Shown here: positions 1-8,052 of the stretch, in pieces
Layout of the letters: every line of letters begins with the position of its first letter
Numbering within the stretch: position 1 is the first letter of the stretch
DNA from: Lindgomyces ingoldianus
Taxonomy: Eukaryota; Ascomycota; Dothideomycetes; Pleosporales; Lindgomycetaceae
Reading direction: 5' to 3'
NCBI RefSeq assembly: GCF_010093535.1
Contig: NW_022985177.1
Span: 82,598-102,266, forward strand
Length of the DNA: 19,669 nt
Translations under genes and position numbers: made by a program
Notes under the pieces: model-generated
What the model was told of the DNA's origin: nothing
The model's database searches: none
What the model saw: only the letters and a program-made list of their open reading frames with translations

Positions 1-1
1 A

Positions 2-345
2 ACTTTATAGTAAATTATATAAATACTTAAACTACTACTAATTCTAGTAGTAATCTATATAGATTTAAGGTTTTTATATAATTACTTTATTAAGCTAGGC
101 ACTACTAGTAAAAAGTAACTTATAATTAACATTATGTTACTTTATAAATTATATAAGAAAAAAAAAATTACTAAAATAAAGTAAATTAATAGTAAAAATA
201 ACTTAGTAAATATATATATAAAGAAAACACTAAACTAGGCTTTTTAATTATTAGTCTTAACTAACTACCTCTCTGTCTAGATAGAAGCATCTGTGGACTA
301 GCTAGATCTTATGCGCAAAAATGCTTTAAACTAACTAAACTAATA
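2..345 (+). pseudogene. Copia pol fragment: RNase H C-terminal part
   Basis: The frame beginning at base 2 encodes the end of a Ty1/Copia polyprotein, the RNase H domain that removes template RNA during reverse transcription. A recognisable block is ID-L-R-F-LY-x3-IKLGTT near 47-108, matching the D-S-K-S-L-Y-x3-V-K-L-G-T-T block typical of fungal Copia RNase H after RIP-type decay. Several TAA and TAG codons interrupt it, so it is dead. The A-rich run near 159-169 has the same length as in copy A, so the frame is kept here, unlike copy B. The end is put near 330-345, where TAA codons cluster, and is approximate. Confidence 0.75.
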
Positions 346-679
346 ACACCTTTATATAAAGCTTATTTTTTTTTATTTTATTTTTTTTTATATTATACAT
401 ACTTATCTTTTTTATTATAAGAATCTGTTACTGTTAGCACTGTATAAAAAAAAAAAAGAGCTAGAGGATTATATAGCAAGGCTTAAAAAGTAAAAGATAA
501 AGAAAAAAAAAAGCTATTTATATAGCATAACTAGCCTATTCTAACGTATAGCATTACTAAGGCAAGTCCTAATAAATAGAGTAGAGTAAAGGCAGAACAT
601 AATTAGATAAACCTACATAGATAGAAAGGAGGTAATGTGTATAGAAGGCAACTTTTTAGACAAAAAGAAAAGTTGCTAG
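346..679 (+). other. Copia 3' untranslated region of copy C
   Basis: AT-rich sequence between the decayed pol frame and the LTR, with a direct counterpart in copy A (about 16493-16834) and copy B (about 13312-13643). No coding signal was seen. Near its end, 661-672 is a purine-rich run (CAAAAAGAAAAG) ending 7 bases before the LTR; it is the likely polypurine tract that primes plus-strand synthesis. Confidence 0.6.
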
Positions 680-945
680 TGTCTGTACGCAGTAGCAGTG
701 TTGCAGCCTAGATATAAGCAATCACGCACAAGCAGGATTATGTATCTATGTTATATAATGCTTGTGCGCAAACCTCTATGCGCAAACATCTAGATATCCC
801 TTTTTTCCTCTATACAGAGGAAAAATAAGAAGTAATTAACACTAGTTACCTAACACCCCTGTGCAATGTTTACACTGTGCAAACCCCTCTGTCTTGTACG
901 CATTTGCTGACACTAAGTGCTAGCTAGCAGAGGGTCTATTCAACA
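680..945 (+). repeat. Copia 3' LTR of copy C (266 bp)
   Basis: Starts TGTCTGTACGCAG and ends CTATTCAACA, giving the TG...CA termini expected of LTRs. It is homologous along its whole length to the LTRs at 3626-3891, 7722-7988, 13644-13910 and 16835-17100. It contains a 10-bp stem with a 4-base loop (802-811 pairing with 816-825) and a near-perfect 17-base palindrome, GTTTACACTGTGCAAAC, at 868-884. Both are shared with the other LTR copies with RIP-type changes. Confidence 0.93.
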
Positions 946-1343
946 ATAAGTGTATTTAATCTTCTTATATTTTTAAACTAACTATAATACAACTCTAGGC
1001 TACAACTGTTTTAGATTAAGTCTTTTTTTTTTATTTATAGTTATGTATCTTGTTATTATGCTTTATATGCTTGTTTCTCTTTTTTTTTCTTTTATTATTC
1101 CTGTTTCCTTCCTATACGCTAGACCTAGACCTGGACCTAGACCTAGACCTAGACCTAGACCTAGACCTAGCTACCTTAGACAACAATTAGCAACAATTAG
1201 CAGGCACAAAGTTAAGATAGAGTTCTAGAAAGTCTAGTGCGTACTAGTTAGAAGAGACTGCATGTGTGCTAGTGTGTACTAGCAATTAAGCAACTAGGCA
1301 CATACAACGTTTACTACATTGCTTTAGTAATGCTGTATTAGTA
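946..1343. other. Intergenic spacer with no supported gene
   Basis: Lies between the copy C LTR and the minisatellite. A plus-strand ORF at 1043-1228 (61 codons) begins with a hydrophobic stretch, then an Arg-Pro run that is only the translation of the CTAGAC hexamer array, and has no recognisable domain. It follows a T-rich run and a TTTATAG that could pass for a 3' splice site. I do not consider it a supported gene. Nothing else was recognised. Confidence 0.6.
1119..1171 (+). repeat. (CTAGAC)n hexanucleotide microsatellite
   Basis: About nine tandem CTAGAC units. One unit (1131-1136) reads CTGGAC. The G in that unit could be the ancestral state, with CTAGAC the RIP-converted form, or a simple point change. 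Read on the plus strand it encodes an Arg-Pro run. Confidence 0.95.
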
Positions 1344-1430
1344 GGCAATTAGAGGGTAATTAGAGGGTAATTAGAGGGCTATTAAAGGGCAATTAGAGGG
1401 TAATTAAAGGGCAATTAAAGGGCATTTAAG
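1344..1430 (+). repeat. 11-bp minisatellite, about 8 units
   Basis: Tandem units of the form GGYAATTARAG start at 1344, 1355, 1366, 1377, 1388, 1399, 1410 and 1421, the last being incomplete. The units differ by C/T and G/A transitions plus one CAA/CTA change. Across unit joins the plus strand reads TTAGAGGG, which resembles but is not the fungal telomere repeat TTAGGG. Confidence 0.95.
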
Positions 1431-1435
1431 ACATC

Positions 1436-1473
1436 TATAATAATTAGTTTATCTAATTATAATAATTAGTTTA
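1436..1473. repeat. AT-rich direct repeat, 22-bp period
   Basis: The 16-mer TATAATAATTAGTTTA occurs exactly at 1436-1451 and 1458-1473, separated by TCTAAT. It sits just beyond the 11-bp minisatellite. No function can be assigned. Confidence 0.85.
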
Positions 1474-1619
1474 CTAATTATTTAGCTAGGTCCCTTCTAA
1501 ACCTAGTTTATTAGTAGGCACTAAAGGAAAAATAATTTAAATAATCTTACTATAAAACTACTATCTAGCTTAGTCTATTTAGTTTTTATTTAGATTGTTC
1601 TTAATAGTGCCTAAGGTTA

Positions 1620-3625
1620 TAAGGCTAAGGGCTAGGTTTAGGCTTTTCTACAGCTAGGTAGTGTCTATTAATAAGTCCCCTTAGTTGTACAATGTAAACA
1701 TTCCTTAGTAGAGCACTATAGTAGGGGCATCCTTATAGTCCTAGGAAGATTCTAAGCAGACAGCAAAGCATTATATGCTAAAGGCTATATTACACAGAAC
1801 TATCTTTCTTAGTTAACTAGCTCTTTAGAGTTTAGAAAGTCCTACGCTTGCATAAGATAGCCTAGAGAGTGCTTATTAGTTTAGATAGCTATTACTATTT
1901 AGCTAAAAAGCATACATAGTTTATATTATTTAATTCTTTTACTTAGTTAGCTAAATAAGGCAGATTTAATGTAGGAATAATTTAATATAGGTGTGTTTAT
2001 TATATAGAAAAGTGTTTATAGTGCATTTATATAAGTAGCTAAGCGCTAATAGGTCTAGCGCGTAAATATAGCATATATTTTTAAAAGAACTACCTAATTA
2101 AGAAATTATATCTATGCTTAGTATACTTTATTTTAACTTTATTATTAACAACACCTACTGCAGCTACTTATATACCCTCTTTTAAAGACAATAATAATAA
2201 TTGCTTATAGGTTGCCCTACCTAGGCTTTTATATAATGCGCTAAAGATATGTAGACATATAATATATACTTATAACTGCGCTAAGTTTCTTTATTAAATC
2301 TTTTTAGCTACTTTTAAATTTAACATCTATCTTACTAAGACTTTTTACTAAACCTTTCTTTTATACCTACTATTCTTACTTAGAACTATAGCTAGCTTTA
2401 AATCTACTACTAAGTTTATCTCTAGGCTTAACCTACCCTACAACACACTTGCCTAGTATAATAATATAAAGATGTAAGCTTAGTAGCTTTTCTCTATTTT
2501 ATAGGTCTTCTATAACGCGCTTTCTGTTTATAAAGAGATATTTAGTTAATAAAGTGTCTTTTTTAAAGTTAAAAATAAAGCTTATTTATTACATCTTTTT
2601 TTTTAGCTGCACTATGCATAAAACCTAACACCCTAAACACACGCACCCTACACTATAGGCAACCCCTTTAGGGAACCCCCTTATATAAAACAAAAGGATG
2701 CACTAGGGCAGCTACAAGAATAACAACAATAATTGCCTATAAGCGCTGCTCTATCTGCTCTAGCGTATAGCACTTTAAGAAACTAGTTTAAATAAGTAAA
2801 GCTATTACTAACACTCTACACTTAAACTATAGTAAAAATAAGCATAGTTAGTTTAGTATTCTAGAAGAGACTACCTACGCCTCTATTAATATATCTCTAA
2901 GCTCTGTGTAGTTAGAGTTAATAATATATTTTAACAACACTTTTAACTATTTAACTATAGCTTATCTATATTATAATAAATGCACACACTACTTATATTA
3001 GCTGCTTTATTATTTAATAGGCGCCTTTAACACTTACATATTAATCTACTTAAAGACACTACACTAGCTACTAAATTAGTGCGTAACATATTTATATTAT
3101 GTAATAAGCTCTAATAAACTATAGTAATTAAAGTATAAGAAGTTCTTAACTATCTTAGTGTATGTAGCATAGAGAACTAGCGCACAGCCTATTTACTTCT
3201 ACAACCTAGCTTAAAAGCGTATAGGCTAATAGTAATTTTATTTAATGTAATAGAAGGTAATAAGACTATTCTAGGCAGTAATAAGTAGTAACTACTACTA
3301 GTTAGCGTGTGTAGAACCTAGGCTAGCATAGGGCTCCCTATAATTATAGCTGTGTGTTGCCTGTCCTTTAGCAACATATATAACTCTACACCTAGTAAGT
3401 ATAGTACACTAAACGCAGTAGAGGCTGCTACAAATAAACTATCTAGACTAAAAAAGTGTGCTATAACTATAAAAAAACTGCCTTAATAACTAAAAATATT
3501 ACTAGGTAAAAAATTATTTTATAGAGAAAAGTTATTATTAAATAGTAACTCTAGTACTATAGTTAACACTATAGACTTAAACAACGCATTAATTATAACT
3601 AGTTTAAGAGGTAAACTATATTACT
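1620..3625 (-). pseudogene. Distal (C-terminal) part of a RIP-degraded RecQ-type helicase-like gene
   Basis: On the minus strand this region holds one frame (codon high coordinates congruent to 2 mod 3) of roughly 660 codons. Every stop I read in it is TAA or TAG. It is the exact continuation of the helicase frame at 17101-19425: with copy A and one TTACT removed, the reading goes from LEU-GLU at 17109-17104 straight into TYR-SER-LEU-PRO at 3620-3609 with no shift. No domain was recognised in this half. Visible features are DSLFVAAST-x-AFSVLYLL-like text near 3440-3370, and a Cys cluster, S-S-C-S-R-C-C, at 2168-2148. The other frames and strand look no better. The 3' limit is uncertain: the frame stays readable to at least about 1740 and perhaps into the minisatellite. 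It could be a C-terminal extension of the helicase or a second gene joined in the same frame. Confidence 0.6.
3621..3625. repeat. Target-site duplication TTACT, left side of copy A
   Basis: TTACT directly precedes the TG of the copy A 5' LTR and is repeated at 17101-17105 directly after the CA of its 3' LTR. Five bases is the usual duplication length for Ty1/Copia integrases. Confidence 0.95.
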
Positions 3626-3891
3626 TGTCCGTACGCAGCAGCAGCGTCGCGGCCTGGATACAAGCGATCACGCACGAGCAGGATCACGTATCTATGTCAC
3701 ATGATGCTCGTGCGCGAACCTCTGTGCGCAAACATCTAGATATCCCTCTTTTCCTCTGTACAAAGGAAAAATAAGAAGTAATTAACACTAGTTACCTAAC
3801 ACCCCTATGCAATGTTTACACTATGTAAAACTCTCTGTCTTATACGCATTTACTAACACTAAATGCTAGCTAGCAGAGAGTCTATTTAACA
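3626..3891 (+). repeat. 5' LTR of copy A (266 bp), first 100 bp little mutated
   Basis: Begins TGTCCGTACGCAGCAG and ends TATTTAACA. Its first part keeps many CpG and CpA sites (CGTCGCGGCC, GCACGAGCAGG) that have become TpA in the partner LTR at 16835. It holds a perfect 10-bp inverted repeat, CGCACGAGCA at 3671-3680 with TGCTCGTGCG at 3705-3714. From about 3780 on it is as degraded as the other copies. Confidence 0.95.
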
Positions 3892-4283
3892 CTAATTAGT
3901 AGTTTAAATACTATAAAAAAAAAAGCTTTTTTTATACTTTTTTATTTAAAAGTTTATGTATAAAAAGAATTTTTTTTTTTTACTACTTTAACTATAAATT
4001 AGTAAAAGTAAAGATAGAGTCTAATTTACATGTAAGTAGCTATAAATCTCTATTTAGTTACTTAAGTAAAAGTAAAAAACCTGTCTATATAATACTGTTT
4101 AGAGGTATTATATAAATAGTAGTGCTTATTTAACACTAAGAGGTCTATTTTATTTTTTTACATAAGGCTGTTTAAAGGCAGCATACAACAAGAAGTAAGA
4201 CAGCGCGCAATAATGCATAACTAACTACTATAAAGTAATAAGTAACACTAGCTTTATCTATAACTAGCTAGCATAACATATTA
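3892..4283 (+). other. Leader region of copy A, including possible gag start
   Basis: Directly after the LTR comes CTAATTAGTAGTTTAAATAC, also present after the LTR of copy B; this is where the minus-strand primer binding site should be. I could not match it to a tRNA because RIP has changed it. An ATG at 3956-3958 opens the frame that leads to gag, but the T run just after it has 12 Ts here and 11 in copy B, so copy A is shifted there or the real start is further on. Confidence 0.55.
4282..4283. repeat. TA target duplication of the Pogo foldback, left side
   Basis: The empty site is visible in copy B at 8378-8379 (context ATATTAACATATAAC). In copy A, TA occurs at 4282-4283 before the element and at 5384-5385 after it, as expected for Tc1/mariner-Pogo insertion. 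Because the flanks read TTAA on both sides, a TTAA duplication would fit the bases equally well; the transposase homology favours TA. Confidence 0.8.
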
Positions 4284-4755
4284 ACGTACTTCATGGGCGA
4301 GTTGCTCACACACCTGAGTCGCTCACTTTTGCCAAGACCCCACTAAACCACCCTTCCTACACTAATGCATTCCCCACAACACCACTTAGACGCGCTAAAA
4401 GAATGTTAGATACAGCTTACGCTCTAAGCTTTTAAATAAGACATAAAACTCTTAAAGAAATGTGCTGTAGCTATGTGCAAAGTCCTATAAAAGATAATAA
4501 ATAACTACAGCACTAGACAACCTTTACAAGCTAGTTCTACAGCTAAATTATAGAGGCTAGGCAATAAAAAGGAGCAGGTGATTGTTAAGACTATACTTAA
4601 GCTATATGCGCGAGGAATTTCCCCTTAGATAGCATTTATAGCTAATATGGCTAATTCTTTGCGCGCTGAGCGTAATCTAGGCCATGTTTGCATAAACTAG
4701 CCTAGTACGTTTATAAAGCGTTATTTAGAGCTTAAAGTAACGTTTAAGCGTAAGT
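4284..4755 (+). repeat. Left arm of the foldback inverted repeat
   Basis: Pairs with about 4911-5383. Matching blocks include GCCAAGACCCCACTAAACCA at 4331-4350 against its complement near 5317-5336, and TTATTTAGAGCTTAAAGTAA at 4721-4740 against the sequence near 4927-4946. Identity fades just after AAGCGTAAGT near 4755. Confidence 0.9.
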
Positions 4756-4920
4756 ACAACTATAAAAGAGCCCTCTGCAAGAGTCCTAGGGTAATTTAGG
4801 GCAGGTTTAGCCTTGTAGAGAATATTAAAGCTAAGTATAGCATCTAGGATAATAACACGTACAACTTTAGCAAGACAGGGTTTATAATTAGCTAGATATC
4901 TTTTAACTATACTTGCGCTT
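4390..4920 (+). pseudogene. Fot1/Pogo transposase, N-terminal fragment
   Basis: One frame (codon starts congruent to 0 mod 3, for example GAG at 4572) reads KKEQVIVKTILKLYARGISP, then a stop replacing Gln or Arg, then a block with MAN-x2-RAER, and then FIKRYLELK-x-TFKRKYNYKRALC. These are the CENP-B-type helix-turn-helix (HTH_Tnp_Tc5-like) segments of Fot1/Pogo transposases. Downstream, in the loop, VENIKAKYSI and TYNF-S-K-TGF match the family's first catalytic block, usually YNFDETGF. The catalytic Asp position is Ser (AGC, 4869-4871) and the Glu is Lys. Asp to Ser needs two base changes, so it is not explained by one RIP event. The frame ends at a TAA near 4921, where the inverted arm has already begun. 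The rest of the DDE domain is missing. The start is not determined. Confidence 0.82.
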
Positions 4921-5383
4921 AAAACTTTACTTTAAGCTCTAAATAACGCTTCACAAACGTACTAGGCTAGTTTATGCAAACATGGCCTAGATTACGCTTA
5001 GCGCGCAAAGAATTAGCTATATTAGCCATAAATGCTATCTAAGGGGAAATTCCTTGCGCATATAGCTTAAGTATAGTCTTAACAATCACCTGCTCCTTTT
5101 TATTGCCTAGCCTCTGTAATTTAGCTGTAGAACTAGCTTGTAAAGGTTGTCTAGCGCTGTAGTTATTTATTGTCTTTTATAAGACTCTGCACATAGCTAT
5201 AGCACATTTTTTTAAGAGTTTTATGTCTTATTTAAAAGCTTAGAGCACAAGCTGTATCTAACGTTCTTTTAGCGCGTCTAAGTAGTGTTGTGGGGAATGC
5301 ATTAGTGTAGGAAGAGTGGTTTGGTGGGGTCTTGGCAAAAGTAAGCGACTTGGGTGTGTGAGCAACTCGCCCATGAAGTACGT
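4911..5383 (-). repeat. Right arm of the foldback inverted repeat
   Basis: Reverse-complement copy of the left arm, ending with CTCGCCCATGAAGTACGT. It includes an inverted copy of the transposase N-terminal helix-turn-helix coding. It replaces what should be the 3' half of the transposon. Confidence 0.9.
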
Positions 5384-5385
5384 TA
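5384..5385. repeat. TA target duplication of the Pogo foldback, right side
   Basis: Partner of 4282-4283. The sequence after it (ACATATAACTAAT) rejoins the copy A internal region exactly where copy B runs uninterrupted at 8380. Confidence 0.8.
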
Positions 5386-7716
5386 ACATATAACTAATAT
5401 GTACCTTTTATAAGCATTTTAGTAAAGACTTTAGCAAAGTAGATAAATATTAAAAATTAAATAAATAAAATTAAACTATTAAATAATATACTTAAAAAGA
5501 AGCTTAATTTATACATAGCTAACTTAATTATAGAACTCTACATGTTAAGCACAACAGATATATATATACTTAAGAACTTTTAAAATAACTTTATAAAGTA
5601 AAAGCTTATATACTTTAAAGATTTTAGCTAACTATTTTTATAAAAACTAATTACTACTTTATAAAATAAAAGTATTAGCTTTAAAAAGAACATAATAAAA
5701 GCTACTATATTATATAAACTTATAAAAGAAGAACACATGTTTACTATTTTACTAAAGTATTATATAAAACTATTACTACTATTACTAGTTTTAATGTAAT
5801 AGAGGATATCTTTATATAAATTACTTATAGACCTAATACTTCTTTTATAATTAGTATAACTACTTTATAATAGCTTACTATATAAAAGTATAACTAAGCA
5901 GCTACATATTTCTATAGCTACAGCTCTATATAAGATTCTCTAAAGCTTATACCTACTATATATAATTTAATTACTGTACAATCTATACTAACTTCTACCT
6001 ATATAAGATATTATAGTAAAGAACCTTACACCTAAGAAAGTTATATAATTTTAAAAAGCATAAAGAAAAAAAAATAACTATATAAAGTAACTATATAATA
6101 TCTTAGCTAATAAGGCTATAGTATTTATTAAGCTCTACTAACACCTTACTATTTTTAAGGCATTATATATAAGCATTTTTTTAATATTTTTAAAAAGTGC
6201 GCATATATGTTCTACTTTTATAATATTAGTCTAAAATAATTATAAAAGTTACTGTATAAGTAGCTTAGTAATTACTTTAATACTAACATAAACTATAACT
6301 AGTATTAGATAGATTAGATAATAATAAGCTTTATATAAAATAAGTAAAAAAACTTTATAAAAACTTTATATAAAGCTTTTAAAGTTATAATTAATAAACT
6401 TACTTTTATATAAAAAGCTTTTAGTCTATAATTTTAAAGTAAGATACTGCTTTACACTACTATTATATAAGCATACTAAGGGCAACTTAAACTTAAATAA
6501 GTAATATTTTTAATTAAGCTTATGTGTAAAGCACTATATAGTAGCCTTTATTTAGCACTTTAAGTTATAATTAATTAATAGAATAATGCATTTATAAATA
6601 AATTCTAAGATATGTACTACACTAATAAGTAATATAGCTTACTACATACACATAGCTATTAATAATATAAAAAAAGCTTAAAAAGATATAAAGAATTATT
6701 TAGACTATAGTCCTTTATATAATTAAAGTAATGCTTTATTTATTATAAAAAAAAATATTAGTTAATAAATTATCTTTATATAAATTAATCTTATGTAAAA
6801 TGCTAATATATCTTTTTATATAAAAATTTTTATAATAAGACACTAACATATAAAGAGGTAAATGTGTACATTTAAAAGTTTAAAGGTAAACTAAAGTAAA
6901 AAAAAGAAGAGTTACATAATAATAATAACTTAAATAAAAAAAAAGTAAAAAGATTATTAACTACTTTACTAATGCTACATTTCTTTACTATGTAACTGTA
7001 AAGGACATTTACAGCCTAGAACCTAAAGAATACGCAGAATAGTTTATCCTTAAAGATTAATACTGTACAGTATACTAAGGTAAACTATAGAATACTAGTA
7101 TAGTAAAGATCTCTACTATAAGGAAGTTATAACTTAAAGCATACCTGTAAGAATTTCCTTATATAAAAGTAAACTAAATACTAAGAAAAAAAAGTATTAG
7201 CTTTAAAAAATAAGAATTAATAAAATTAATTAGTACTATATAAATTACTAACTTAGTTAGTAATGTAATGTATTATATTCTAGAGACTCTAACACTATTT
7301 CTGCTATTACTAGTAGATGCTAACTAACTTAGGGCATACTTTAATAATGTTTTAAATGTTATTATATATAAAAATAAAACTACTGTCTTTACTATATAAA
7401 AATAGAGACACTTTTTTTTAATATTAGTAAGAAAAAATTTATGTTTTTTTTTACTAAATTAAAACTTTACTACTTTTACTACTAATTTAGACACTCTTGC
7501 ATAGAGAGACTTTAAAAGATGCTAACTAGCGCTAGCTACAACATTAATGCTATAGTACTAGAAAAGATTAAGAAGTTTTACTACCTCTACTAATTATATA
7601 ACTAGGCTTTATAAAGATTTAAGTTTATAATTAAAAATAACACTTACTTTAACTATAAAGTTGTTATTAATGTTATATAAATTAATAATAAAGATGTCTT
7701 ACATATTATTAATATA

Positions 7717-7721
7717 GATAT
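7717..7721. repeat. Target-site duplication GATAT, left side of copy B
   Basis: GATAT precedes the copy B 5' LTR and recurs at 13911-13915 after its 3' LTR. At the same place in its own integrase region, copy B reads ATAGACATATTATTTTAGGC, so the uninterrupted copy A site is known by homology. Confidence 0.95.
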
Positions 7722-7988
7722 TGTCTGTACGCAGCAGCAGCGTTGCGTCCTGGATACAAGCGATCGCGCACGAGCAGGATCACGTATCTATGTCACATGA
7801 TGCTTGTGCGCGAACCTCTGTGCGCAAACATCTAGATATCCCCTTTTTCCTCTGTATAAAGGAAAAAATAAGAAGTAATTAACACTAGTTACCTAACACC
7901 CCTGTGCAATGTTTACACTATGTAAACCTCTCTGTCTTGTACGCATTTACTAACACTAAGTGCTAGCTAGCAGAGAGTCTATTTAACA
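7722..7988 (+). repeat. 5' LTR of copy B (267 bp)
   Basis: Begins TGTCTGTACGCAGCAGCAGC and ends TATTTAACA. Like the copy A 5' LTR, its first 100 bases keep CpG sites (GCGATCGCGCACGAGCAGG) lost from its partner at 13644. The copia hairpin stem TTTTTCCTCT / AGAGGAAAAA is damaged here to AAAGGAAAAA. Confidence 0.95.
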
Positions 7989-8052
7989 CTAATTAGTAGT
8001 TTAAATACTATAAAAAAGAAAGCTTTTTTTATACCTTTTTATTTAAAAGTTT

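Larger units (their letters stand above)
1..945 (+). mobile_element. 3' end of a Ty1/Copia retrotransposon (copy C), truncated by the window edge
   Basis: This stretch aligns end to end with the 3' ends of the two fuller Copia copies, starting at the equivalent of about 12970 in copy B. It holds the last part of the RNase H coding frame, about 330 bp of AT-rich untranslated sequence and a complete 266-bp 3' LTR. The upstream part lies outside the window. Differences from the other copies are mostly C/T and G/A transitions. The five bases after the LTR, ATAAG at 946-950, should be its target duplication, but the left partner is out of view. Confidence 0.9.
4284..5383. mobile_element. Foldback element derived from a Fot1/Pogo transposon (1100 bp)
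   Basis: The two ends are the same sequence in opposite orientation (ACGTACTTCATGGGCGAG at the left, its complement at the right). The homology continues inward for about 470 bp per arm: left 4284 to about 4755, right about 4911 to 5383. The loop between is about 155 bp. The left arm and loop hold the N-terminal half of a Pogo transposase on the plus strand, and the right arm carries the same N-terminal part inverted. The element therefore consists of the 5' half of a Pogo transposon followed by an inverted copy of most of that half, with no transposase C-terminus. Arms differ mainly by transitions. It keeps more G+C than the surrounding copy A sequence. It can only have moved with a transposase supplied elsewhere. 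Confidence 0.9.
3956..7721 (+). pseudogene. Copia gag-pol of copy A, 5' part (gag to integrase)
   Basis: Contains the 5' part of the polyprotein frame, collinear with copy B from 8053 to 10707. Gag and the start of pol share one frame (codon starts congruent to 1 mod 3, for example 5425 and 7681). The Pogo foldback at 4284-5383 interrupts it upstream of the clear gag coding. A gag zinc-knuckle remnant lies near 6730-6775, and the protease and pre-integrase zinc-binding regions follow. Coding ends at 7721, in the integrase N-terminal part, where copy B inserted, and resumes at 13916. Many TAA and TAG codons interrupt it. The start at 3956 is only a candidate. Confidence 0.8.

Noticed and set aside
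1043..1228. A 61-codon plus-strand ORF with hydrophobic N-terminus and Arg-Pro run
   Set aside because: Its most striking part is a translated hexamer microsatellite. It lacks a known domain and sits in RIP-affected intergenic sequence, so chance is the simplest explanation.
4281..5386. piggyBac-type element because TTAA flanks both ends
   Set aside because: The transposase fragment is clearly Fot1/Pogo, which duplicates TA. The extra bases are explained by the element's ACGT ends meeting the target.
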